Below, piece by piece: positions 23,381-32,343 of a stretch of 46,148 bases of DNA. The DNA lies in assembly GCA_025353965.1 (NCBI GenBank), contig JANXNS010000168.1, positions 1 through 46,148 on the forward strand, written 5' to 3'. The position numbers and the translations under genes are program-made. This DNA comes from Aquihabitans sp. (GTDB lineage Bacteria; Actinomycetota; Acidimicrobiia; Acidimicrobiales; Iamiaceae). Under the pieces are notes generated by a model. The model was not told the origin of the DNA and did not search any database. It saw only the letters and a list, made by a program, of their open reading frames with translations. The first letter of the stretch is position 1; the number at the start of each line of letters is the position of its first letter.

Positions 23381-26300
23381 GTCCCCGCGCCCCGAACAAG
23401 CGGCTCGTTAGCCCGGATCAGGCCGCCCGAGATGCCGTCGCTTCAGAACTGGACCAAACCCTCTTCGTCGAAGCCGGCGCTGGTACGGGCAAGACCACCG
23501 CACTCGTCGGCCGCATCGTTGCCCTGGCCGAACGGGGCGTGGCCATGCGCCACATCGCAGCGATCACCTTCACCGAAGCGGCGGCGTCGGAACTACGGGA
23601 CCGGGTCCGGGCCGCGTTGGAGGAGCGGGCGGAGGAATCGCTCTTCCTGACTCAGGCGGCAGAGGACGTGGATGAGGCGGTCATCTCAACCCTCCACTCG
23701 TTTGCGCAACGTCTGGTCACCGATCACCCGCTCGAGACTGGCCTTCCGCCCGCCATTGAGGTACTCGATGAAATTGAGTCCTCCTTGGAGTTCGAGGAGC
23801 GTTGGACGGGCTTTATAGACGGCCTGCACAACGACCCCTCGGCCGAGGAGTTGCTTCTTCGTGCCTTCGCCACCGGGCTCAAGTTCGACCAGGCCCGGGT
23901 CGTCGCCCAGGTGTTCGACGACCAACGAGATCGTTTGGTGGGCACGCCTGTGGCGCCGCCCCCACCCCGCGCCATAGACGTCGAGCCGGTACTGCATGCC
24001 CTCCGGGAACTCGCTGTTCTTCGGGCCACCTGTTCCGTCCCCGATGATCGGCTGGCCGTCTGGCTAGACCGTGTTGGCGAGGTGGCCACCCGGCTCAAGC
24101 AGGCCGAGGGCGGCCTGGACGCTCTCGGTATTTTAAACCTGGCCCAAGCCGAGAACCGCAGCGGTGCCATCTTCCGATCCGGCAAGATCGGCCGCCAGGA
24201 CAACTGGCCCGACGTCACCGCGGTGCGAGAGGCAGCCGATGCCGCAGAAGATGCCGCCGCTGCAGTTCTCGGCCAGGCCCGCGCCGAGATCCTGGCCCAC
24301 CTGCTGTACCGGATCGATCTGGACACGCGGGCGGCCGCCGCGGACCGTCTCCGTCGAGGTCGCCTCCTCTTCCACGACCTCCTCGTTGCCGCCCGAGATC
24401 TCCTCCGCCACTCCACCCCGGTTCGCCAGGCCGTGGCCGAGCGATACCGCCACCTCCTCATCGATGAGTTTCAGGACACCGACCCCATCCAGGTCGAGTT
24501 GGCCGTTCTCCTAGCTACCACCGCAACCGAGGTCGGAAACCAACCGTGGACCGAACTGCCGCTCCATCCCGGCCGGCTTTTCTTCGTCGGAGATCCAAAA
24601 CAATCGATCTACCGATTCCGCCGGGCAGACATTGGTCTCTTCCTTGAGGTCCGCAATGCCGTTGCCGCCGCTCCGCTCCAGCTCAGCGCCAACTTCCGAT
24701 CAGACCCAACGATCCTGGCCTGGATCAACGCAACGTTCGGCGCCCTCATGCCCAACGAGGAGGCCGGGCAGGCCGCCTACCAGGAACTTCAGGCGGGGCG
24801 AGTGCTCCCGTCGGGCGGCGATCAGAACCATGGCGCCGTGTGGCTTCTGGGCCACGAGCACCCCAAGGAACGTTCGATCGCCGACGTAAGAGAGCAGGAG
24901 GCTCAGGAACTGGCAGCCACCCTGGCCGACGCCATGGGCACCTGGGAGGTCTCCGACCGGCCCGCAGTTGCCGGCGGAGTAGAGGATCGCCGTACCGCCC
25001 GATGGGCAGACATGTCCATCCTTCTCCCGACCCGCACCGCACTGCCCTACATCGAGCAGGCCTTCGACGATGCGGACGTTCCCTACCGGGTGGAGAGCTC
25101 TTCATTGGTGTGGGGCACCCAACAGGTCCGCGACCTCCTCGCTGTCTTGCAGGCCATCGATGACCCAACGGATGAGGTTGCCCTCGTGGCCGCGCTGCGG
25201 TCTCCAGCCCTGGCCTGCTCAGACGACGACCTCCTCGGCTTCCGGGCGGCCAATGGTTCATGGGACCTGACCCGGCAACCACCAGACGTGCTGAACGAAG
25301 CCCACCCGGTGGTGTCGGGCCTGCGAGCGCTTCGTGTACTACACGAGGAGCGGTGGTGGGTCGGTGTTTCCTCGCTGGTTGATCGGGTGGTCCGAGACCT
25401 CGCCTATTTCGAGCTCGCCGTAGCCCACCGCCGACCACGCGACCACTGGCGTCGGTTGCGCTTTGTGGTGGACCAGGCCCGTCGTTTCGAGGACACGCCC
25501 GGGGCAACTCTTCGGGGGTTCCTGCGTTGGGCCGAGCGCCAAGCAGAGGACAGCGCTCGGGTCCGCGAGCCCGTCCTTCCCGAGACCGACGACGATGCGG
25601 TTCGCATCCTCACCGTCCACGGGGCCAAGGGGCTGGAGTTTCCGATCGTGGTCGTGGCCGGGCTCAACCGCACCCTGGAGGCTCGGGCGGCCGCTGTTTT
25701 GTGGGACGACGACGGCCGGGTTCAGGTGAGGCTCGGTTCGTTCTCTACCGATGGGTACAACGCGGTCAAGGAACAGGAACGGGAGATGGCCGCCAAGGAA
25801 CGTCATCGCTTGCTCTACGTCGCCACTACCCGCGCCCGAGACCACCTCATTCTCAGCGTTCACCGAAAGGCTGGGGGCACGACCGATGCGTCCCTCCTGC
25901 TGGAGCACGCGGCCCTGGGCGGCGCCGTCCACCAGATTCTCCCCGCTCCGACCATGCGCCTGCGCTCCCAGGAGCCGCAGGGTCCAACTCTGGACCCTGC
26001 CGATCAGCCCGCCGCCCGCCAGTTGTGGGACGCGGCCCGACGCAAGGCGCTGGAGGACAACCGGCGCCAACCGGTCGTGGCTGCAACCAGCGTGGCCGCC
26101 GCGCTCGCCCAGCCGGAGAAGGCTGAACCAGATACGGACCTCACACCGCACCGTCGCGGTCGGGCCGGCACAGCAGTGGGGCGAGCGGTCCACGCAACCC
26201 TCCAGGCGGTGAGCCTGGCGGACCCCCAACACCTCGCCAGCGTCGCCGCTGCGCAGGCCGCGGCGGAGGGCCTCCCCGACCTGGCCGATGAAGTCGCCCG

Positions 26301-26673
26301 CCTGGCTCAATCCGCGGTGGACAGCGACGTCGTGCGCACGGCCATCGAGCACCGTCACTGGCGGGAGTTGTACCTAGCCGCGCCCATTGGCGAGACCACG
26401 GTGGAGGGGTTCATAGACCTGCTCTACGATGGCCCCGATGGCCTAGTAGTGGTCGACTACAAGACAGATCGCCTCGACGATGATGCTGAGTTGGATGCAT
26501 CGGTCAGCCGCTACCGGCTCCAGCTCGCCACCTATGCCCTGGTGATCGAAGAAATCCTGAAGCGGCCCGTCGTGGGCGCGGCGCTGCTCTACGTCCGGGG
26601 CACAGAGAGCCGCACCCGATGGATACCCGATCTTGCTGGCGCCGTGGCCGAGATCCGGGTCCGCCTGCCCTGA
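23377..26673 (+). CDS. AddA-type UvrD helicase-nuclease subunit
   Basis: 1098 residues. Complete SF1A helicase motifs: Walker A AGAGTGKTTALVGR (about 33), Walker B LLIDEFQDTDPIQ (about 362), GDPKQSIYRFRRAD (about 404), TVHGAKGLEFPIVVVAG (about 746) and YVATTRARDHL (about 812). The C-terminal nuclease domain has VEGFIDLLYDG and VVVDYKTDRLDDD (about 1026), then a YRLQLATYAL motif. No Fe-S cysteines are evident in this subunit, consistent with AddA. It is the active translocase and second nuclease of the complex formed with the overlapping upstream gene. Start fixed by ATGA overlap at 23377-23380. Confidence 0.92.
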   Translation: MSPRAPNKRLVSPDQAARDAVASELDQTLFVEAGAGTGKTTALVGRIVALAERGVAMRHIAAITFTEAAASELRDRVRAALEERAEESLFLTQAAEDVDEAVISTLHSFAQRLVTDHPLETGLPPAIEVLDEIESSLEFEERWTGFIDGLHNDPSAEELLLRAFATGLKFDQARVVAQVFDDQRDRLVGTPVAPPPPRAIDVEPVLHALRELAVLRATCSVPDDRLAVWLDRVGEVATRLKQAEGGLDALGILNLAQAENRSGAIFRSGKIGRQDNWPDVTAVREAADAAEDAAAAVLGQARAEILAHLLYRIDLDTRAAAADRLRRGRLLFHDLLVAARDLLRHSTPVRQAVAERYRHLLIDEFQDTDPIQVELAVLLATTATEVGNQPWTELPLHPGRLFFVGDPKQSIYRFRRADIGLFLEVRNAVAAAPLQLSANFRSDPTILAWINATFGALMPNEEAGQAAYQELQAGRVLPSGGDQNHGAVWLLGHEHPKERSIADVREQEAQELAATLADAMGTWEVSDRPAVAGGVEDRRTARWADMSILLPTRTALPYIEQAFDDADVPYRVESSSLVWGTQQVRDLLAVLQAIDDPTDEVALVAALRSPALACSDDDLLGFRAANGSWDLTRQPPDVLNEAHPVVSGLRALRVLHEERWWVGVSSLVDRVVRDLAYFELAVAHRRPRDHWRRLRFVVDQARRFEDTPGATLRGFLRWAERQAEDSARVREPVLPETDDDAVRILTVHGAKGLEFPIVVVAGLNRTLEARAAAVLWDDDGRVQVRLGSFSTDGYNAVKEQEREMAAKERHRLLYVATTRARDHLILSVHRKAGGTTDASLLLEHAALGGAVHQILPAPTMRLRSQEPQGPTLDPADQPAARQLWDAARRKALEDNRRQPVVAATSVAAALAQPEKAEPDTDLTPHRRGRAGTAVGRAVHATLQAVSLADPQHLASVAAAQAAAEGLPDLADEVARLAQSAVDSDVVRTAIEHRHWRELYLAAPIGETTVEGFIDLLYDGPDGLVVVDYKTDRLDDDAELDASVSRYRLQLATYALVIEEILKRPVVGAALLYVRGTESRTRWIPDLAGAVAEIRVRLP

Positions 26674-26723
26674 GCTGCGCGGGGTGCCCAAAGCCTGGGG
26701 CTGCACCCGGCGATACTGGAGCC

Positions 26724-27197
26724 ATGGCTGGGATCAAAATGAAGTTGGCACTAGGCGTGGCGACCATGGCATTGGCCTGCTCCACCGTTGGCTGCACCAA
26801 GGAACAGGGTTCCGAGAAGGCGTTTTGTCGGAAGGTGGCCAAGGCCCCCACCATCGATGCCGTGATTTCGGGGTTCACCAACGCAGATACAGGCGAGCTG
26901 GATGCACGGCTGGCCGATGCGGCCACGTCCTACGAAGACATCGCCAAGGCCGCCCCTGGAGAAATCCGCGGCGACGTGGACACCGTGGTGCGGTTGGTAG
27001 ACGCAGTGATCGATGCGGTCAAAGACCACAGCGACGACCCCGAGGTGGTGGCCAAACAGGTCCGCAACGCGGTGGTCGACAACCCAGGTTCGATCAAATC
27101 AGCAGCCGCCGTAGCTTCCTACGCGGCGGACAACTGCAAGCTTGAACTGAACCCGACCGTCGGCGACGGGCCGACAAGCTCGACGACCTCGCCATAG
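26724..27197 (+). CDS. Small exported protein, possible lipoprotein
   Basis: 157 residues from ATG 26724. An N-terminal hydrophobic segment (LALGVATMALACSTVGC) is a signal peptide. A lipobox is possible but weak, since neither cysteine has Leu at -3, so membrane anchoring is uncertain. The mature part is alpha-helical and acidic, with FCRKVAKAPTI near the start and ASYAADNCKLEL near the end, which might form a disulfide. It ends in a Thr/Ser tail. I do not recognise a domain; similar small proteins are common in actinobacteria. It is 50 nt after AddA on the same strand and converges on clpP. Confidence 0.7.
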   Translation: MAGIKMKLALGVATMALACSTVGCTKEQGSEKAFCRKVAKAPTIDAVISGFTNADTGELDARLADAATSYEDIAKAAPGEIRGDVDTVVRLVDAVIDAVKDHSDDPEVVAKQVRNAVVDNPGSIKSAAAVASYAADNCKLELNPTVGDGPTSSTTSP

Positions 27198-27214
27198 CGG
27201 TTAGGCCGTGGCGG

Positions 27215-27817
27215 TTAGGCCAGGCCAGCACGCCTGGTGATTACGTCATCGATGATGCCGTATTCCTTGGCCTGCTGAGCGGTGAACCAACGGTCCCGCT
27301 CGGAATCAGCCTCGATTTGCTCGACCGTCTGACCGGTGTGCTCGGCAATGCGCTCCGCCATGAGGCGCTTGATGTAGACCATCCGCTCGGCCTGGATAGC
27401 GATGTCTGAGGCCTGACCCTGAATACCACCAGAAGGTTGGTGCATCATGATCTGCGAGTGTGGGAGAGCGAAGCGCTTCCCGGCGGCACCGGCACAGAGC
27501 AAGAACTGCCCCATGGATGCGGCCAGGCCCATGCAGACGGTGGCCACGTCGGCCGTGACGAACTGCATGGTGTCGTAGATAGCCATGCCAGCGGAGATCG
27601 ACCCACCGGGTGAGTTGATGTAAAGCCAGATGTCTTGATCGCCATCCTGGCCATCCAAATAGAGCATCTGGGCAGCGAGCTGGTTGGCGATGGTGTCGTT
27701 GACATCGGTGCCGAGAAAGACGATCCGCTCCTTGAGGAGGCGGTTGTAAATATCGGCGGCCCCGAGGTCCAACCCAGAGGGTCCCTGAGCGGTCGGCGCG
27801 AAGTTCGGCAGGTCCAT
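27215..27817 (-). CDS. clpP: ATP-dependent Clp protease proteolytic subunit
   Basis: 200 residues, the serine peptidase that forms the chamber used by ClpX/ClpC. The catalytic triad is visible: S101 in GLAASMGQ, H126 in [10 protein letters not shown] and D175 in SERDRWFTA. The oxyanion-loop INSPGGSI is intact. Length is typical. Actinobacteria usually carry two clpP genes, often beside tig and clpX; this one stands alone between the exported protein and tRNA-Leu, with no clpX in the window. A second copy elsewhere is expected. Confidence 0.96.
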   Translation of the reverse strand: MDLPNFAPTAQGPSGLDLGAADIYNRLLKERIVFLGTDVNDTIANQLAAQMLYLDGQDGDQDIWLYINSPGGSISAGMAIYDTMQFVTADVATVCMGLAASMGQFLLCAGAAGKRFALPHSQIMMHQPSGGIQGQASDIAIQAERMVYIKRLMAERIAEHTGQTVEQIEADSERDRWFTAQQAKEYGIIDDVITRRAGLA

Positions 27818-27890
27818 GCGGCGAGGTTAGCGGCGACCTGTGCCTTCCCGCGCGCCCTGACGTAGGCCGACCAGTAGCCTCTGATCTTCC

Positions 27891-27964
27891 GCCGACGTAG
27901 CCCAATTGGCAGAGGCACCAGGTTTAGGTCCTGGCCAGTGCGCGTTCGAGTCGCGCCGTCGGCA
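27891..27964 (+). tRNA. tRNA-Leu-like (TAG), short variable loop
   Basis: Acceptor GCCGACG pairs perfectly with CGTCGGC, the T arm is GCGCG/CGCGC around TTCGAGT, and the anticodon stem CCAGG/CCTGG closes TTTAGGT, giving TAG. The D-arm stretch AATTGGCAGA matches normal leucine tRNAs. The variable region is only five bases (CCAGT), although bacterial tRNA-Leu normally has a long variable arm. Discriminator is A; CCA is not encoded. The fold is good; the amino-acid identity is by anticodon. Confidence 0.88.
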
Positions 27965-28057
27965 CGCAGTAATTCAGCGGACGCCAAAGGTCCAGCCGAG
28001 TCGTCAGCTCACCCCGGCGGTTGGGAGCGAGCTGGCCCCGTCTGTCACGGTTGCACC

Positions 28058-28852
28058 GTGCCCGAAGGCCACACCATTCACCGGCTGGCCCGAGACCAGA
28101 ACGCCGACCTGGCCGGACGCGCCGTCGAGGCCGTCGCCGGCCAGGAGCGTTTCCGCGACGGAGCGGAGCGCCTGCACGGCCAGATTTTGTTGGAGGCGGA
28201 GGCGTGGGGAAAACATCTGTTTCACACGTACGACTCCGGCGATGTGCTCCACGTCCATCTCGGTCTGATCGGAAAATGGTTCCGGCGCACAGCTGACCCG
28301 TGCCCCGAGCCCACCCAGACCACCCGGCTGCGCTTGGCCGGCGACACGTGCTCATGGGATTTGATCGGACCTATGGTGTGCGCCGTGGTCACGCCCGATG
28401 ACCGGGCCAGGGTGGTGGCCAAGCTCGGCCCCGATCCTCTCCGACGTGACGCCGACCCGGAACTGCTGTGGGCCAAGCTCCAGCGGAGTTCCAAGTCGAT
28501 CGGGCTGTTGTTGATGGAGCAGGACGTGATTGCCGGGGTAGGGAACGTGTACCGATCGGAGCTGCTCAACATCACCGGAATCGATCCACGTCGTCCCGGT
28601 CGGGCGGTCACCCGCGACGAGTTCGATGCGCTGTGGACCGAGACGGTGCGTCAGCTTCGGCTGGGAGTGCGTCGCAACAAGATCATCACGATGGGCGCTG
28701 ACGAACTCGACCGCCCCATCTCCCGCCTCCGCCGGGGCGAGGGACGCTACGCCTACAAGCAGGAGGCCTGCGGCCGCTGCCACACCATCCTCGAGGTGTT
28801 TCCCATAGCGGGCCGCACCACCTGGGCCTGCCCAACCTGCCAACCCAGCTAG
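28058..28852 (+). CDS. nei: Nei/Fpg-family DNA glycosylase
   Basis: 264 residues from a GTG at 28058, chosen because the mature N-terminus must be Pro-Glu: it reads VPEGHTIHRLAR, so P2 and E3 are the catalytic residues. Other motifs are HVHLGLIGKW, the helix-two-turn-helix near GVGNVYRSELL, and a C-terminal zinc finger (CGRCHTILE ... CPTCQ). These fit an endonuclease VIII (Nei) enzyme that removes oxidised pyrimidines and nicks DNA. The track's longer start at 27938 lies in the tRNA region. It converges on rdgB. Confidence 0.92.
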   Translation: MPEGHTIHRLARDQNADLAGRAVEAVAGQERFRDGAERLHGQILLEAEAWGKHLFHTYDSGDVLHVHLGLIGKWFRRTADPCPEPTQTTRLRLAGDTCSWDLIGPMVCAVVTPDDRARVVAKLGPDPLRRDADPELLWAKLQRSSKSIGLLLMEQDVIAGVGNVYRSELLNITGIDPRRPGRAVTRDEFDALWTETVRQLRLGVRRNKIITMGADELDRPISRLRRGEGRYAYKQEACGRCHTILEVFPIAGRTTWACPTCQPS

Positions 28853-28855
28853 CCA

Positions 28856-28885
28856 CCCCACCGAGCCCCACCGAGCCCCACCGAG
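28856..28885. repeat. Three tandem copies of CCCCACCGAG
   Basis: Thirty bases, exact 10-bp unit repeated three times, right after the nei stop codon and directly before a long hairpin. Probably a slippage product. Confidence 0.8.
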
Positions 28886-28936
28886 CGAAGTTGTCGCAGT
28901 TATGGCGAAATGCAGTACTTAACTGCGACCACTTCG
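28886..28936. repeat. Long inverted repeat between nei and rdgB
   Basis: Arms of 17 nt match at 16 positions (CGAAGTTGTCGCAGTTA against TAACTGCGACCACTTCG) around a 17-nt loop. A short T run (TTTT) lies eight bases beyond on the forward strand. It lies between two convergent genes and could end transcription of nei, or it could be a copy of a palindromic dispersed repeat (REP/MITE-like). Confidence 0.65.
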
Positions 28937-28943
28937 TTGGTTT

Positions 28944-29531
28944 TCAGGGGGACGGGAGTTGGGCCACGAAGCTGGCTAGGGCTTGGCCTCGGTGACTGAT
29001 GGCATGTTTTTCGGCTTGGGTCATCTCGCCGAAGGTCCGGCCATCGCCCTGATCGGGCACGAACACGGGGTCGTAGCCGAAGCCTCCCGGGCCTCGGGGT
29101 GCGGGTGCGATAAAGCCGTCGGCGGTCCCGTCGGCGATCACCTCGGAGCCGTCCGGGCGCTGCAGCACGATGAGGCAGCGAAATCGTGCCCGCCGGTCGG
29201 CTGGGTTTGGCCAGTCGGCCAACGCCTCCAACAGCTTGTGCACGTTGTCCTCATCGGTTGCCCCCGTCCCGGCGTAGCGGGCCGACAACACCCCGGGGGC
29301 ACCCCCGAGCGCGTCGACCTCGAGACCGGAGTCGTCTGCCATCGAAGCGAGGCCTGTTGCCACCAAGAGCGCAGACGCCTTGAGCCGTGCGTTGCCGACG
29401 AAGGTGTCAGCGTCTTCGACCACGTCGGGCACCTCGGGCGGACGGGGAATGAGGTCGATGCGGGCGCCCAGAATCTCGCGGAGTTCGGCCACCTTCTTGG
29501 GGTTGGCTGAAGCCAACACCATTTGTTCCAC
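28944..29531 (-). CDS. rdgB: dITP/XTP pyrophosphatase (non-canonical purine NTPase)
   Basis: 195 residues (GTG 29531; ATG 29522 is equally likely). Hydrolyses ITP, dITP and XTP to monophosphates and keeps damaged purines out of DNA and RNA. Motifs are VLASANPKKVAELREIL, then FVGNARLKA, MADDSGLEVDALGGAPGVLSARYAG and GPGGFGYDPVF, ending TQAEKHAISHRGQAL. All active-site regions are intact. It lies 5 nt after rph, the common rph-rdgB operon. Confidence 0.95.
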   Translation of the reverse strand: MEQMVLASANPKKVAELREILGARIDLIPRPPEVPDVVEDADTFVGNARLKASALLVATGLASMADDSGLEVDALGGAPGVLSARYAGTGATDEDNVHKLLEALADWPNPADRRARFRCLIVLQRPDGSEVIADGTADGFIAPAPRGPGGFGYDPVFVPDQGDGRTFGEMTQAEKHAISHRGQALASFVAQLPSP

Positions 29532-29536
29532 CGCGG

Positions 29537-30280
29537 TCAGCGGCCCAACGTGCGTGGCGTTGGGAGTGTGGCCAGGACGTCGCCTTGAAGGCGCACAATT
29601 TGGGCGATGCCACCCTCGGCCAGGGCGAGGAGGCTGTTCAGTTCATCGCGAGTGAACGCGGCACCTTCCGCTGTTCCTTGAACTTCCACGAAATGGCCCG
29701 AGCCCGTCATGACCACGTTCATGTCGGTGCCGGCGCGGACGTCTTCGACGTAGGGCAGATCGAGCATGGGCGTCCCGTCGATGATGCCGACCGAGATGGC
29801 GCCGCACGCGTCGGTGAGTGGATTGGTCTTGATTTTCTCGTTCTGCACGAGTCGGGTGAGCGCGTCGTGCAGGGCGACGTATCCGCCGCAAATAGCGGCG
29901 GTACGGGTACCACCATCAGCCTGGAGTACGTCGCAGTCGACGATCACTTGGCGCTCACCGAGAGCCTTCATGTCGCAAACCGACCGCAGCGAACGGCCGA
30001 TGAGGCGCTGAATTTCCTGGGTCCGGCCGGACTGCTTGCCCTTGGCGGCCTCGCGGTTGATGCGCTCCGCCGATGCACCGGGGAGCATCGAGTACTCCGC
30101 GGTGACCCACCCCTTGCCTTTGCCCTTCATCCAGCGGGGCACGTTCTCGTCGATGGAGGCCGTACACAGCACCCGCGTTGCCCCGAATGACACCAGCACG
30201 GACCCAGCGGCCTGCTCGGTGAAATCTCGTTCGAAGGTGATGGGTCGCAGTTCGTCGGGCTGGCGGCCGTCGGCTCGCAT
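29537..30280 (-). CDS. rph: Ribonuclease PH
   Basis: 247 residues from ATG 30280 ([18 protein letters not shown]). Phosphorolytic 3'-5' exonuclease that trims tRNA 3' ends. The family landmarks [31 protein letters not shown] and GRSLRSVCD are present, as are [19 protein letters not shown] and [13 protein letters not shown]. Several tRNAs in this window lack an encoded CCA, so 3' end maturation by RNase PH and CCA addition is needed. The longer ORF start at 30631 lies in the divergent gene. Operon with rdgB. Confidence 0.96.
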   Translation of the reverse strand: MRADGRQPDELRPITFERDFTEQAAGSVLVSFGATRVLCTASIDENVPRWMKGKGKGWVTAEYSMLPGASAERINREAAKGKQSGRTQEIQRLIGRSLRSVCDMKALGERQVIVDCDVLQADGGTRTAAICGGYVALHDALTRLVQNEKIKTNPLTDACGAISVGIIDGTPMLDLPYVEDVRAGTDMNVVMTGSGHFVEVQGTAEGAAFTRDELNSLLALAEGGIAQIVRLQGDVLATLPTPRTLGR

Positions 30281-30460
30281 GTGGGCTCCTGGATTGGTTC
30301 CGGTGGGAGACCATGGTCGCAGACCGTGCCAGTGGGCCTTCAGTTCTCGGTCGATAATCAGGAAATTCTCCGAGGGGACCAAGCTGATTCCCAGCCCTTT
30401 CCCAGCATCGAGTGCTTGAGTGCACCCTGTACGAATTCGACAACAACAAGGACAACCAGG

Positions 30461-31252
30461 ATGCCAAGTCGCAAAGTTTTCGCCGCTGCCGCCATGACCG
30501 CCGCCCTCGCTGCCGGAGGGATCATCGGAGCAACCGTCGGGTACCCGTCGATCTCCGGAGCCCAAGACGGCACCACCTCCACCAGCGTGCCCGCAACCGT
30601 TTCCACCGCAACCGATAAGGCCGACAGCCACGACTTCGGTGGCCGCGGATTCGGCGGCGGCATGGACCTGGATGCGGCCGCCAAGGTTCTGGGCGTAACA
30701 ACCGATGAGCTTCGCAGTTCACTTCAAGCGGGTAAGCGCCTGGCCGACGTGGCCAAGGCGGAAGGCGTGGACAAGCAAAAAGTGATTGACGCCCTTGTGG
30801 CCGAAGCGGGGAAGCGGCTTGATGAAGCCAAGGCCGCGCTGCCCGAACGCATCGCTGCCATCGTGGACGGCACCTTTCCCGGCGGTAGGCCCGGCGGGTC
30901 CGGCGGCAGGGGCGACAGGGGCGACATGGGCGGTAGCGGTGATCACGGGGGCCGTGGTGGCCCCCGCGGTGGCGGCAATCTCACCGCTGCCGCCAAGGTG
31001 CTCGGGGTGACAGAAGGCATCCTCCGCACCGAATTGCAGGCCGGCAAGAGCCTGGCCGATGTGGCCAAAGCCCAGGGCGTGGACAAGCAAGCGGTGATCG
31101 ACGCCCTCGTGACCGATGCCAAGACTCGGCTCGCTGAGGCGGTCAAGAACGGCAAGCTCACCCAAGCCGAAGCCGACACCCGCGCTGCGGACATGGCCGA
31201 TCACATTGCCCAAGAAGTCGATGAGGTTCACCAGGGCCGCCCCGGCAACTGA
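30461..31252 (+). CDS. Secreted protein with two copies of a helical repeat domain
   Basis: 263 residues from ATG 30461. Signal peptide at about 1-35 ([22 protein letters not shown]). The mature protein holds two near-identical 55-residue units, each beginning AAAKVLGVT and continuing LQAGKxLADVAKAxGVDKQxVIDALV. A Gly/Asp/Arg linker ([20 protein letters not shown]) separates them. Similar units occur in actinobacterial exported proteins of unknown function; the repeated 'LADVAKAxGVDKQxVIDAL' is DNA-binding-like in pattern but is probably just helical. The short Gly-rich linker looks flexible. A strong terminator follows. Divergent from rph. Confidence 0.85.
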   Translation: MPSRKVFAAAAMTAALAAGGIIGATVGYPSISGAQDGTTSTSVPATVSTATDKADSHDFGGRGFGGGMDLDAAAKVLGVTTDELRSSLQAGKRLADVAKAEGVDKQKVIDALVAEAGKRLDEAKAALPERIAAIVDGTFPGGRPGGSGGRGDRGDMGGSGDHGGRGGPRGGGNLTAAAKVLGVTEGILRTELQAGKSLADVAKAQGVDKQAVIDALVTDAKTRLAEAVKNGKLTQAEADTRAADMADHIAQEVDEVHQGRPGN

Positions 31253-31281
31253 TCCACACCAAAGTCGCCGTTGAACGAGCG

Positions 31282-31317
31282 AAGGGCCCGGGCCACTGAA
31301 AGGTGCCCGGGCCCTTT
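31282..31317. terminator. Bidirectional hairpin terminator
   Basis: AAGGGCCCGGGC pairs exactly with GCCCGGGCCCTT around a bulged short loop, with TTT following on the forward strand and AA-rich sequence on the other. It lies between the convergent repeat-protein and cysM genes and overlaps the cysM stop codon. Confidence 0.85.
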
Positions 31318-32263
31318 AGAAGTAGATGATCCCTTTGGCCCGAGCTTCGACCTCGTCGAGGTCTGCGGTCCAGGCACCCGTGCTGAGGTATTTCCAACCG
31401 CCATCGCACACGATCATCACGATCACGCCTTCGTCCAACGCGGCGGCGCACTTGGCGGCCCCGGCGGCAATGGCTCCCGAAGAGATCCCGGCAAACACGC
31501 CGACCTCGGTGAGACGGCGGGTCCATTCGATGGACTCGCGGGGCCGCACGATCATCTTGCGATCGAGCAGGTCGTAGCCACCCCACTCGGTGAACACCGG
31601 CGGGATGAAGCCTTCGTCGAAGTTTTTGAGGCCGTCGACCATTTCACCGGCGGGCGGCTCGATCGCCCAGACCTGGACGTCGGGCTTTTGTTCCTTGAGG
31701 TACGTCCCAACACCCATGAGCGTCCCGGCCGTGCCGAGCCCGGCCACAAAGTGGGTGATGTCGGGTGCGTCGGCCAGGATCTCCGGACCGGTTCCCTCGT
31801 AGTGGGCTCGCGGGTTGGCGTCGTTGCCGTATTGGAACGGAAACCACCAGTCGGGGTTGTCGGCGGCCAGTTTTTGGGCCCGGATCATGGCGCCGTTGGA
31901 GCCTTCCGACCCCGGTGACGGAATGATCTCGGTCCCCCAGACCTCCAGGGCTTGCCGCCGTTCGATGGACACATTCTCGGGGAGGACGATCTTGAGGATG
32001 TAGCCCCGCATCTTGCAGATCATGGCCAGGGCAATGCCGGTATTGCCCGACGATGACTCGATCACGGTGGCGCCTGGCTTCAACAGGCCATCTCGCTCGG
32101 CCGCCAAGATCATGTATTTGGCGGCGCGGTCCTTGACCGATCCGCCCGGGTTCTGGCCCTCAAGCTTTGCGTATATACGCACGGCCGGGTTGGGGCTCAG
32201 CGGGCTGATGTCAACCATGGGCGTGTTGCCGATGAGATCGATCACGTTGCGGTAGAACGCCAC
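31316..32263 (-). CDS. cysM: PLP-dependent cysteine synthase, CysM-type
   Basis: 315 residues. Fold-type II PLP enzyme: lysine K44 in GGSVKDRAAKYM, substrate loop SSSGNTGIALAM and phosphate-binding GLGTAGTLMGVG. The C-terminus reads CDGGWKYLSTGAWT. From memory it follows Mycobacterium tuberculosis CysM more closely than CysK (PENVSIERRQALE, EITHFVAGLG-like blocks, and a WKYLSTGA end). That enzyme uses O-phosphoserine and the sulfur carrier CysO. The adjacent JAMM gene fits this pathway. Start ATG at 32263 (MAFYRNVIDLIGNTPM). Confidence 0.88.
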   Translation of the reverse strand: MAFYRNVIDLIGNTPMVDISPLSPNPAVRIYAKLEGQNPGGSVKDRAAKYMILAAERDGLLKPGATVIESSSGNTGIALAMICKMRGYILKIVLPENVSIERRQALEVWGTEIIPSPGSEGSNGAMIRAQKLAADNPDWWFPFQYGNDANPRAHYEGTGPEILADAPDITHFVAGLGTAGTLMGVGTYLKEQKPDVQVWAIEPPAGEMVDGLKNFDEGFIPPVFTEWGGYDLLDRKMIVRPRESIEWTRRLTEVGVFAGISSGAIAAGAAKCAAALDEGVIVMIVCDGGWKYLSTGAWTADLDEVEARAKGIIYF

Positions 32264-32343
32264 AGCGCTGGCTCCTGCAGAAAGACGACTTGAACGCTCG
32301 GGATTCTAAACGGCCCGCCCGAAGTCTCCTCCAGCCTGAGGTT

